64,000 bases of DNA, taken from assembly GCA_027596075.1 (NCBI GenBank), contig JADGJC010000187.1, positions 1-64,000 of the forward strand, read 5' to 3'. The position numbers and the translations under genes were made by a program. The DNA comes from Rhizophlyctis rosea. Its lineage: Eukaryota; Chytridiomycota; Chytridiomycetes; Rhizophlyctidales; Rhizophlyctidaceae. This document shows, piece by piece, positions 25,001 through 34,857 of this stretch. Each line of letters starts with the position of its first letter. The stretch's first letter is position 1. The notes beneath the pieces were generated by a model. That model did no database searches and had not been told where the DNA came from. It was given only the letters and a program-made list of their open reading frames with translations.

Positions 25001-28000
25001 ATCGAGTTCAACCTGTCTGGATGGCATGACGTAGACTTTGCACCCACGCTTCAGTTGGGGTTCCCCACCTTACATCAATTAACGCACGGTGCATTTTCCT
25101 TGTTACGAACATCCCTTGCGGATAAAAGGTTGGAAAAAGGTGCTTTTACTATCTCCGGTTGTCGGATTCGATTCCGTAAAGTAAAGGGCACTACTCATCC
25201 CCAATCCGTTCAAGTGTGTGGGGTGCAATATCCCACATTACGATCGGCAATGAACGTCATACTACGAACATCCGACTGACTCCATCACAGCACAATTGGT
25301 CCTCATGATTTCGATAACTTGGTGGTACGTGAGGACGTCTGCTCACTCAGGACCTGCATCAGTCTCCTCCTGACCCATGATTTTTTCCAGCTCTACGCCA
25401 TTTCAACCCCCAGGGCAAGGGTTGTCTTCATGTATGACGATATTGACAAGTCTTTCAAATGAGGCTTTCTTCCCGCATTTTACTTCTCAGGTGACTTGTT
25501 CCCGACGACGACAAGCTACCGTAATGAATATGTCGGCGTCATGGGTCCGGATCGGCTGGCCTTCGCAGGCAAGAGTCACAGCAACAATGGTTAGGAAAAG
25601 CCGATGGACGGACAAAACCTAAAAACTGTATTTACCCTTTGAATATCGACTGAAATGTGCCAGCACTTTCAAGCTTCATACACTGTGGCACAAACCCTTA
25701 TCGGAAATGTAAAGGATGACCAACGATCCTTCGCAATGAATCCCACGACTCCAATCATGAATTTTTTTTTTCCCGGAGCACTGTTAAGCCCTTCTGTATG
25801 GTTGAGTTCGAAGGGGTTGCAACCTACAAGAATGAATGTCACGAAGCAGTACCGACGCATTCATGTATACGAGGCAAAACACGAGTTCATGGTGCCTTGC
25901 TACCGTAGGATCAGACGGAGCTGTGGACTACTACGACTGCCCCTTGAAGATGCAGGCCGCTCATATGTAAGGAAACTTACCACGGGACAAAACAAAGCAG
26001 CATACTACGCCTTGATGGGTGACAGGTCTTTGCAAGATTCAACTCTGCATGCTCAATTGACTTGACTTGCTTCACATTCCCGACCGACACAAGCATACCC
26101 TCCTGATTCCGCAACTAGTAGTCACTGCAAGGCTTGACGACGGGGGGACAGGGCCCGTGGTACTTCAATGGAAAAAAACAAATCCAATATGATGGGAGGT
26201 TGAATTGAACATCGCAGCTCATGGATGCTGTGCGAAGCGCACCATGGGTATTGCGATAGGATTGATATGATTAATGTGCCGCTACACATTGACATTGCAC
26301 CATCTTGACCAGGACCAGATTTCGCGTTCCAACCCATTCGTGACTGTCCATGCCATACATCATGTAGGATTCAAATGCCATCTTATTACCTACATATTAT
26401 TCACTTCTGGCTGTAACCCATCTGCAATCCGCATGATTCCAACACCTCACTCGCGACCGGACGCCATGCATTCACAAATATATCATGTGCACCGATATGC
26501 GCCGTTTTGGAGTTGGATTGCTCTTTTCGCCCTCGTCAGATTAGTCAAAAAGAAACAACTTAAAACTTATATTGCAATCATGATGTCAGAACCCATCATG
26601 TTTTGCGTTTGAGGTAGTAACGACAATGAACTCCGGCTTGTGACGGAGCAATGGTCAACTTTTCATGTTTGGTACCGACCAAATTTTGAGCTCATCAGTC
26701 GTGCAACAGCAGGTTAGATTGCGTTTAATCCACACAAAAAGATATGCTCCTTGTCCACAAATGCCCAATAGATTGGGTTCGCCTCCGTGAGACCTCATCA
26801 TCTTGGCCTTCAGTCCGACATATCAAGTATGTTTCATACCCCATGTTTTCGATTCCGTCTCTTGCTCATCACGTCATTTTGCGATCGTCTCCGTGGATCA
26901 CAATTCCACAAATGGCTCATGTAGAAGTGGAAAAGAGTATGCGAAGGACTGCGGACAATGCAGGATTGCAAGATTCCCAAACTTGCTGCGACCCACGATA
27001 CCTTTTTCTTTGGGCTTCCTTCGCCTCCATTCCGCTAAATCTATACGTTGATCTTTACGTCGTCACGACAATGAAAGGTTGTTCAACACTTGAATGTCTC
27101 CCGACTACCCTGGGCCCTCCTATGGCACACATACTATCTCAGTCAAGGCCAGAGTCAGTAAGGTCGAAGCGTATACACGGACGTGCTGTTTTCTCGCTTG
27201 CAGCTTGTGATGTACTGGATTGTCGGGTTTATCTTCAAACTTTTCTGTAAGAGATGTCTCCTCTGGGCTTTACTGCCATCAAACCATCGGACCTCCGGCC
27301 TTATGAGCGTTGCATGAAAAGGGCATTTCAGGGAGTGTCATCAATCTCAGAATCTCGCCAGCAGTTTTGTCTTGACGTACCTTGCTGTGCCGCTATGTAA
27401 ATACCCCACCGGATACTTTTTCACTCTGAGCTGAATGTTTGCGCGACGAAATATAACGCATTGACTGGGTCTCAATGTGAATACGGCGGAATGAGCGGGA
27501 TGCAACTGATATCAACATGTCACCAGGTTGTTATGGACGAGCTTGAGATATGGTGAAGTCGTACGGCGTAACAATGACGACTGGGAAGGTATGAGCAATC
27601 ATGCTCTATAGAGTCAGCACGTCATTAATTTACTCGGAAAGTGCTGATACCGATCTAGCATTGTCTTAACAGTCATGGCCATCTGGTGGCTATGGACGCA
27701 TCTCCAGCCCACAGCCCCATATATGCGGTCTTGCATTTGGTGGAAGCCCTTTTGAAGTGAGATGCGTAAGTTTTCCTTTTGTTTCGTCTCTTAAAATAAA
27801 TTCTTAGCATATGGTAAACCCGCCAGCAATCGTATGCACTGGAAGTACTTACCCATAACCGGCCGCCATGCATGAACCGATGAATGATTTCAATACTCAT
27901 GTCGATCAAGGCTGTAGACCTTTTTTCTCATTTCTCAAGATGAACAAAAAGCGATGTTCCACCGGCAACGACTCGAAATTGGACACAAGAATGCTTCTCG

Positions 28001-28573
28001 CAGTCGAGTATGATCTGAATAATCTGAATCATAAAGATCCATTAGGAGGTTGTGATGATGAAAGTATACTCTTCCCTCAACGAAATACCCACGGCTGATC
28101 ACTTTCTGGAGGATCTGATCCCGCAAAGCTCCCATTTTGACGGGACGATTAATCCCACTTTGTATCCAACGAAATCAGTGAGTTTGCGCCAATCTCCGAC
28201 AGCTTGCCAACACTTCCAACGGGCGCGCTCAAAATCTTCGGTCTGATATTATCACACACAAAAGTTTTGAAGTGGATCACGGTGACTTAATGACACGGAG
28301 GGAAATCCGATGGGTTCCAGCCTTTATGCTATATGTCCATATCCTCTGCGTATTGTTTTTCTTTTTCATATCTTCCGGGCGATAGGCCCGAATCAACAAA
28401 GGCCGAGTCAAATGACTGAATTGACTGGGACCATATCAACGCGTCATTGTGCCTCCAGCACCGCCTTCCGCACTGGACTGGGGCGTGTTTCAGCCCCAGA
28501 TACAAGCCGAGCGTTTGATGGCACAGTCACGGTAGTACACCATAACATTTTGACGCGAACATTGATTTGTACG
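22086..28573. other. Gene-poor region without a recognised gene
   Basis: About 6.5 kb. The start overlaps the upstream region of HFI1. Open frames are short and unsupported; the longest at 24866-25279 has no recognisable motif. There is no transposase, reverse transcriptase or long terminal repeat signature that I can see. It includes the assembly gap at 24178-24187. Confidence 0.45.
24178..24187. other. Assembly gap (10 N)
   Basis: Ten consecutive N. A run of exactly ten suggests a scaffold join of unknown length rather than ten ambiguous bases. Confidence 0.97.
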
Positions 28574-28688
28574 GTAAGTCCCAATGGCTGAGTGGTTTGG
28601 CGTCGCAACCAGTGTGTGTCACAACGCGGCCTACGGAGGTCGCGGGTTCGGCTCCTGCCCAGCCCCCTATTTTTTTGGATTTTTTTTG
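28574..28688 (+). repeat. Class II tRNA-like element, copy 1 (SINE-like)
   Basis: The element opens with GTAAGTCCCAATGGCTGAGTG. It contains a pol III A box (TGGCTGAGTGG), a serine/leucine-tRNA-like D arm, a long variable-arm hairpin (GCGGCC...GGTCGC) and a B box (GGTTCGGCTCC) inside a T-arm whose stem GCGGG/CCTGC pairs. It ends CCCAGCCCCCTA plus a seven-T run, a pol III terminator. The acceptor stem does not pair and no anticodon arm is intact, so it is not a working tRNA. A second copy at 30481 shares the 5' 26 nt and the 3' end. The best reading is a tRNA-derived SINE or a tRNA-like non-coding RNA. Confidence 0.65.
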
Positions 28689-30480
28689 CGTGACGGCACA
28701 CACCAAACTGTGGCGCGCTTGCTGACATGCGACTTCCTTTCTATTTCCAATATGACTATGGTCTTCCCTTATGTTGAAGAGGCGCTATTAAGGGCTGAAT
28801 GCGCTGGTGGGAACCTTTTGAGTCGATTGTGGATAGGTTGATAAAAAAAAAAGACATCCGGGGGGTCGTTCCAGGAGCACAAGTCTAGCACAATGCTGAC
28901 CTGTCGGCAAAATGCAAATGTCACATGTTTCGACAGTTCGACTGTGTCACATAAGGATGTTGATTCAAATGAAAGGGAACTGAAAGATGAACAATTCGGC
29001 AGAGGGAGTGACGCAGACAAATCATTTTGACGTCAACATTGACTCAACAATGGTGGTTCAGTCTTCTCCCGCGGACCAAGCTGATCAAAACGGCAAGACG
29101 TTTGGATAGTTATACCATCTGACCTTTTTTCGCATGGTGTGTGGCTCAATTTGACCGTTGACGAAACGTTCACACGCAATCCGTAAATACTATATCCGTG
29201 AATCCCTTTTGACAGATGGAGTATTGTGCAGTATTTGACACAACGGTTCAATCCTTTTTCTAAATCGCAGTCGGAGGAAAATCTGACCCTTGGCAAGTGC
29301 TTGTTCATCCCACCAAACGCAAGGCTGGGTTGCTGAGCAAGTCACAGACATTGCATTCCCGTTTCTTTTGTCGCACAAATTGAGCAAATATGGGAACGGC
29401 GCCCTGGACAACGAACAAGATGCTTCTTGAGAAGGGTACCTGTCTCCGAAACCCATCACTAACATGAGGAGATGTTAAACGCAACGACCACCATAAGCAC
29501 TGGGCGTCGCAATGAGAATCAAAGTTCTGAATACCTGATACAGTTGCCGTCCTCTTGTTCGCATTCTAAGGGGTGTACGGTTGCGAGTGTCCCCGGGAAG
29601 AGGTTCCTGACTGATCGACGCAGTTACTCAACATTGTTGCATCCTTGGTGATTCCATTCATTGCTCATGTTATTTCTGCAGATTGATTGGTCAGTACATT
29701 TCACGTAGTACTACATTCCAGTGCCACACTCATTCTTGGTCAATCAGCGTAACTACGGTGACGACTGTGACGCTCCTAGCTCGCTTTTTACAAAACCACC
29801 CGATGCAACTTGTGTTCACAATACGGGGATGCCATATTGAGGGAATTCCAAGAACCTGCCAATGAATCAAGGACCTCTATCTGTTTTTTGTGCTTTTGAA
29901 TTTCTTTGGATCAAACCCGTTCCATTCTCTTCAAGCCAGATGGCGGAAGTCTCACATGTCGAATGATGGCACCAACAGGGAAATAAAACAAATTTAAGCG
30001 GAGGTCAAAGACTGCTGAGGACTGACAGGGTTGGAGCGTTGGGCTTGCCCGTTGTTTGCGGTTTGATTTGCTGCATGAATATTGTTTGTGAGAAGCAAAA
30101 AAGGAAACTGGGAGACGTGGTATTCGGCTGAAGATATTTGCCGTGACATCCTCCGTGACGTTTCATTTGAGAGCTAAAAAGTAATCCCATCACCACCATC
30201 TCAAACCCATTGTGCATTGGAAGGACTCTCGTTTCGTACCGCATGTTGATGCTCCTAATTCGTAAGTGATAATGATCTTGTTAATGTGTCACACTTCAAG
30301 ATTGCCAATATCTACCATTGGCACCGCATGATTTGTGGCCAAAGATATCCTTTCTGCAAGGTCCCAGCAGCATTCAGTGACTTCATCGGCTGTTCGATCA
30401 AACGCGACTGTTCAATCAACAAAAGGTGGCACAGTCATGGTATTGAAGGTGATCTTCTCCGCATGATCCTTGGCTAGCAG

Positions 30481-30567
30481 GTAAGTCCCAATGGCTGAGT
30501 GGTTTCAGCGTCGCAATTGGCACCGGAAGGTGCCAGTTCGGCTCTGGCCCAGCCCCCTATTTTTTTC
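30481..30567 (+). repeat. Class II tRNA-like element, copy 2 (SINE-like)
   Basis: Same 5' end as copy 1 (GTAAGTCCCAATGGCTGAGTG...) and same CCCAGCCCCCTA plus T-run end, but shorter inside. The anticodon-arm region is missing and replaced by a perfect hairpin (TGGCACC-GGAA-GGTGCCA). The T-arm stem differs from copy 1 on both sides yet still pairs (GCCAG/CTGGC around TTCGGCT). The preceding CAG makes its first bases a perfect splice donor, CAG|GTAAGT. It abuts the open frame that continues to 31020. Confidence 0.62.
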
Positions 30568-31020
30568 GCTTTTGTTCTTCTTGATGGTGGGGCCATTTTT
30601 AGCATCTTTTCATTTTTGTATTTTGTAAGCGATGGACCTCAAAGCATCTTTCCATTTTTGTATTTTGTAAGCGATGGACTTTTGTTTACTATTCCTCCAC
30701 ACCCGGTTGTAGCTTCGTTGTTGGGAGTCGTGAAAAGGGTGGTGAATGTGGTGCCGCTCCCTGCTGTAGTTACACAGTTACTTCCTTTGTCGGTGACGCA
30801 AGATGTTGGTTCGGCTGGTGATCGGTTGGATGAGAGTGAGTCTCAGGACGATGATGAGGACGATTGGCACCATCGAAGCACTGGCGAAGGGTCTCAGTGT
30901 CTTCGCCCTGTCGTATTTGAGAAAGAACACCATCAGCGTGATTACGAGCATCTTGACGACGTATATATGGAAAGCAAGTTGAGACGGCGACAGGGGGCTT
31001 CTGGGAATGAGGAGAATTGA
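30499..31020 (+). CDS. Possible gene remnant ending in an acidic, charged tail
   Basis: One plus-strand frame runs from inside the tRNA-like element to TGA at 31018-31020. The first third is the tandem repeat. The middle has a hydrophobic stretch (VVASLLGVVKRVVNVVPLP), and the end is acidic then basic (DESESQDDDEDDWHHRS..., MESKLRRRQG). A hydrophobic segment followed by a charged tail also occurs at the ends of the two small genes at 31263 and 34382, so this may be the surviving 3' half of a third member whose 5' end was lost. No start codon or promoter is convincing, and a chance open frame cannot be excluded. Confidence 0.25.
   Translation: MVSASQLAPEGASSALAQPPIFFAFVLLDGGAIFSIFSFLYFVSDGPQSIFPFLYFVSDGLLFTIPPHPVVASLLGVVKRVVNVVPLPAVVTQLLPLSVTQDVGSAGDRLDESESQDDDEDDWHHRSTGEGSQCLRPVVFEKEHHQRDYEHLDDVYMESKLRRRQGASGNEEN
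30601..30679 (+). repeat. Two-copy direct tandem repeat, 42-bp period
   Basis: Two 37-bp units (30601-30637 and 30643-30679) differ by one base and are separated by CTCAA. Each contains CATTTTTGTATTTTGTAAGCG or the same with one change. The 42-bp period keeps an open plus-strand frame (FLYFVSDG twice), so it could be coding, but it lies next to a tRNA-like element and may simply be a local duplication. Confidence 0.75.
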
Positions 31021-31191
31021 TTGGAATGATCCATGTATATAACCATGTAATGCAATTAGTCAAAGACTTTGCGCCCCAACCCCTTTCAACGATCATCCAT
31101 TTGCACCAGTAGTTGTTTTCATATGAACACATCAAGGACAGTCACATCCTTTGCTATGTGAGTTCACGAAGCGATTGCCGGCTCTCACAGT

Positions 31192-31200
31192 TATATAAAA
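31192..31200 (+). promoter_or_regulatory. TATA box for the gene at 31263
   Basis: TATATAAAA lies 63 nt before the ATG at 31263. The gene at 34382 has a TATA element at nearly the same distance, which supports both starts. Confidence 0.55.
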
Positions 31201-31262
31201 CTCCATGAGCTCAAAGCCAACAACTCATCTTTGGTGCCTCAAGAACAGGGTGAAATACTCGA

Positions 31263-31873
31263 ATGCCAAACCCAGTACGAAAATTTTGGTCTAATTGTGG
31301 CACACACGCTCACCTACACTTCTCCCGCCCGCAACTCCTCGTCGAGGATGATAACCCAACCTTTGATGAACTCGCAAAGGCCGGACACCTTCCCGCCGGC
31401 ACGGTCTTCTACAGCAGCTATGAAGAACTGAAAGCGGAGCAATCAATACCCGGATCGGACCGGTTGCAGGAACATTGTTCTGCGGGGAGTACGACAGTGT
31501 TTTTTTTTGTGTGCCGTCCCAGTCGGTGGTTGATATGATGTAGGGTGCGGTGGAGTGGGTGGTGGGTGTAGCGGGCGTGAGCAGTGCGATGGGTATTGCG
31601 TCAGCGCAGACAGATGGAAAGCTGTCAAACACTCCCTTTCCTATCGATCATCGGGACGGCATGAACTCATCTGGTAAAGGTCGGTCCGGAGAGACGGGCG
31701 TAGGAATGCATGAAAACGGTGACGAGAGCAGTGATACTTTTGTTGGTGACTTTGGTGGCGTGGATCGTCCAAGAGTTACGGAGGACGACGGCCGGGCGCA
31801 AAGTGGGGAAGACAAAGCTGATGAGGCCAATAACTCGCTTGAAGGTGATGAAGCCATACGGAGACGGGAATAG
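31263..31873 (+). CDS. Small orphan gene, member 1 of a two-gene family
   Basis: Exon 1 starts MPNPVRKFWSNC and reads HLHFSRPQLLVEDD, then TFDELAKAGHLPAGTVFYSS and PGSDRLQEHC. The gene at 34382 carries the same ordered motifs: HFxxPQxL, TFxxL, LPxxTVFxSxxxL, PGSDxxxxxC. An intron of about 30-60 nt near 31500-31545 would join the second block (AVEWVVGVAGVSSAMGIASA), a hydrophobic helix followed by an acidic tail ending EGDEAIRRRE at 31871-31873. The product would be about 190 residues: a small conserved domain plus one possible membrane helix. I do not recognise the family. Exact splice sites are uncertain, and the poly-T at 31500-31508 may hide a sequencing error. Confidence 0.42.
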
Positions 31874-34309
31874 ACGTTTGGAGTTGCAACTTAGAAGAGG
31901 ATATAGTTTTTATGTACATTTATGACAATGAACGAGTGTTCCACTCAACTGGCAAATATATCGATGTACATCTGCCAACCCTTTAGAGGAGAAAGGAACC
32001 ACCAGCAGGAGGATTGGAAGAACCACCACCCACATCATGTCAAGAAAGAGAGATTGTATGGTTCTCCCGGTTTCACGCTGTGGGCGAGGAAGGGGGCCGG
32101 GGGCGGCTAAGAGCCTCGGGGCATGAAGCGTAAGCGACAACCCCTCTTCATGTTTTGTGCATACATAATACATGCAAAAGCAGTCCGCACGATAATTGCA
32201 GTCAAGGTCTTCTAACTTTTCTAAACTCCCATCTTTCAACGAAGCAAGGGTTGTATGCATGAATGCAGATGGGACAAATCTCGCCACCTCCTTCACAGCT
32301 CACCTCAATTATGCATGTTTGAAGGTCTGACACGCCGATATATATTATAAGCCGTTTTTAACCTTCCCGCTGGCTGGCGCCCAACCGGTGGTATGTTTTC
32401 CTTACTCACAACGATACTGACTTTTTGTCGCAGGGTGTATTTGGAAGAGGATCAAGGGTCTTGTGTATGATCGTGACTTTGAAGAGAGGACTTGCCATTC
32501 TTCTCCGCTTTTCTCAAATCAACATTCTCAATCGCTGTGATCGGGACTTTCCTGGGCCACCCTGTCTTCCGTGACTATGCAGAGCAGCATCTGGGACCAC
32601 AACGGGTGTATGCTTTCTTTTCCCGAGAAAAATAATTGAACATTGTATACTTGTGATCCGATCCCGTCATGAAACATGATTTGATACGGGCACATCAGAA
32701 CAGGTTTTGGCACGGTATGCTCTGCATTCAGCGGTAACCCCGCTTTCGGAAAACATCGCTGGGTGCCAAGTCACTGTGCACGCATATGTTGCCGTGACTA
32801 ATGAGGCTGCTGTCAATTCCACTAGCGATATTTCTTAAAAAGACCTCAACCCAGAATGAGGATGCGTTTGGAACCCTGCACATCGCACATTCAAGTTGAC
32901 ATCCGAGATTGGCTCACGTAGATATCGACCGATGGACTCCTGCCGATACCAGTGGGACATGTTGAGTGGCAAAAAGGGACATGAGGTGCCTAATGAGGAG
33001 TGAATTAGAACTCGGAATGGTGCAATTTTCCCGTCGTAGTTTTCAGCTTTTTTATCCTCTTCATCTTGTTGCTGGTTTGGCAGACACCGCCAGAGATACA
33101 TCACACAATAATGATTTCAGTGTCTTATTCTTCTTAATGTACTTCATGATCGTTATCACATTGTTGAGGCACGGGTAACGAAAGGGCGGAAACTTGCATG
33201 GTGCGGGGCTTTTGCGCAAGAGGACTCAATAGCAACTTATCGAGAAGTTGAAAGGGACGCGTATGGACATACTGTAATCTGAATGGAGACCTGACATGTT
33301 GAGGACGCTATGGACGTCAACCAAGATTGCCATGGTATGCCAGGAGCATCACCGACAGATATTGACTGCCGTGCAACTCATCCACAGTTCGCTCGCCCAG
33401 GCTTCGTTTTGCGCATGTCACACAGAATATGCAACCGTAACTTGTCTTCAAGCCTAGCTTAGCGTGTATAACCATAAGACCTCGACCGGGGAAGCCGTGC
33501 AATTCAGATGCATGATTTCAGTAGAACAAGTATGGCAAGTATGCGGTGTTCATTGCCGCCTGGGGAACTCCCACCTTCTTTTTATTCGCTAGTCTGTGCA
33601 GGGATATCCAAGTGATTTTGTCAGGCCGTTCCTTGTGATCTTGACATCAAGGGACCACAAAGAGGGATCACGCCATATCAGAGTCACATGCTCGTCCGCT
33701 CTTTTCCAACACAACCTTCTGGGGAGAAAAAGGGAATATCCCATGCTATTTGCGGAATGGTAGCATTTTTGTCTGGGACAAATGATGACCAATCTATCGG
33801 GATGGACCTACAATTGGCGATGATGGTGAGTTGATTGAGGGCTGGCATCCAGATAAGTTTGGTAGCGGGATGGAGTGCTCGTAATTGTAAACATTGCTTC
33901 CCCATTCAGGCGGAAGACTTTAATCGATCCTTACACGCAGGGAGTCCCTCTAACAAATTGCCGAACTACTAACCCAGCACCACATGCAGCGGCCAAAGGG
34001 TTTGTGACCTGTGAGTGCATCAGGTTGATAGAGGTTTTCCACCTCCTCATCTGATATGCAGAAGTTGCAGAGGTCTGCCACGATTGCTGAGAGGGATTTC
34101 CAAGAGCTCAGAGCTTGCGTAACAGCACGTGCCTGGATTAGAATTCATGACTCAAAATCCATATGACATTCATAGTTGATCAACGATCGAATTGGTCAAT
34201 CGCGGCCGCCATGTCAATCACTTCGGCGATCTGAAACATGGCGCGAAATGCGCAGCTCGTCGTGCTGAACAGCTTAGACGATCACCTTCCCACACGAATC
34301 TTCACGGTC
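31874..34309. other. Intergenic; no gene recognised
   Basis: About 2.4 kb of low coding potential. A GC-rich patch with local inverted repeats lies near 32085-32150 (GGGCCGGGGGCGGC, then a CATGAAG/CTTCATG pair). Nothing else was recognised. Confidence 0.4.
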
Positions 34310-34316
34310 TATAAAA
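34310..34316 (+). promoter_or_regulatory. TATA box for the gene at 34382
   Basis: TATAAAA, 66 nt before the ATG at 34382, followed by a C-rich leader and an A-run just before the ATG (CCCAAAAAAATG). The geometry matches the gene at 31263. Confidence 0.6.
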
Positions 34317-34381
34317 CCACCTGAACCGAAACCCCCACCCTTTTCTTCCGTTCCCATCCACAAATCCCCCCACCCAAAAAA

Positions 34382-34857
34382 ATGACCTACACCTTCAACA
34401 TCAAACTCATCGGCACCAAAGCACCCACTTCCCCAACCCGCAAACCCTCGACCCTTCCTCGCCCCTAACATTCAACAACCTCATCAAAACCAAAAACCTT
34501 CCACGCAATACTGTCTTCTTCTCCAGCTGGGAAGCTGTACGCGCAGGGAAGCCAGTGCCGGGGTCAGACCCCATCGCAAAGTACTGCTCAGATGATGAAC
34601 AAAAGATTGTGTTGCCGAACATGACAAGAGAGCGCGATGTAAGGTTTCGATTTGTTCCTTTGAGGATGCAGTCTTTGTTTGAGGACATCAATCATCCGAA
34701 TCATTGACGTCTCCTTTCGTTGATGACACCTATAGCCGGAGGAATTGAAAAAGATTCTGTCGATGGTACAAATGTTCCTACCTTGATTCAAGCCCTTGCG
34801 GCTATCGCAGTCATCGTTATCAATTTCCTTCCGGCGGGGGCCGACGAGGCGAAGTGA
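34382..34857 (+). CDS. Small orphan gene, member 2 of a two-gene family (possible frameshift)
   Basis: ATG 34382 opens MTYTFNIKLIGTK, then the family motifs appear in another frame from about 34423: THFPNPQTLD, TFNNLIKTKNLPRNTVFFSS, PGSDPIAKYC, followed by IVLPNMTRERDVRF. The switch near 34415-34426 means a one-base error, a real frameshift or an unseen intron. An intron after about 34660 (acceptor ACCTATAG near 34736) would join a second exon with a hydrophobic helix (VPTLIQALAAIAVIVINFLP) ending AGADEAK at TGA 34855-34857. The helix matches the position of the hydrophobic block in the gene at 31263. A good TATA box and shared motifs argue for a real gene, perhaps a small tail-anchored protein. 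Function unknown. Confidence 0.42.

Noticed and set aside
24866..25279. A 137-codon plus-strand open frame
   Set aside because: Looked at for an enzyme or retrotransposon motif; none seen, and no promoter or splice context.
28574..28688. A functional serine or leucine tRNA gene
   Set aside because: A and B boxes, variable arm and T-arm are present, but the 5' and 3' acceptor strands do not pair and no anticodon stem-loop can be drawn.
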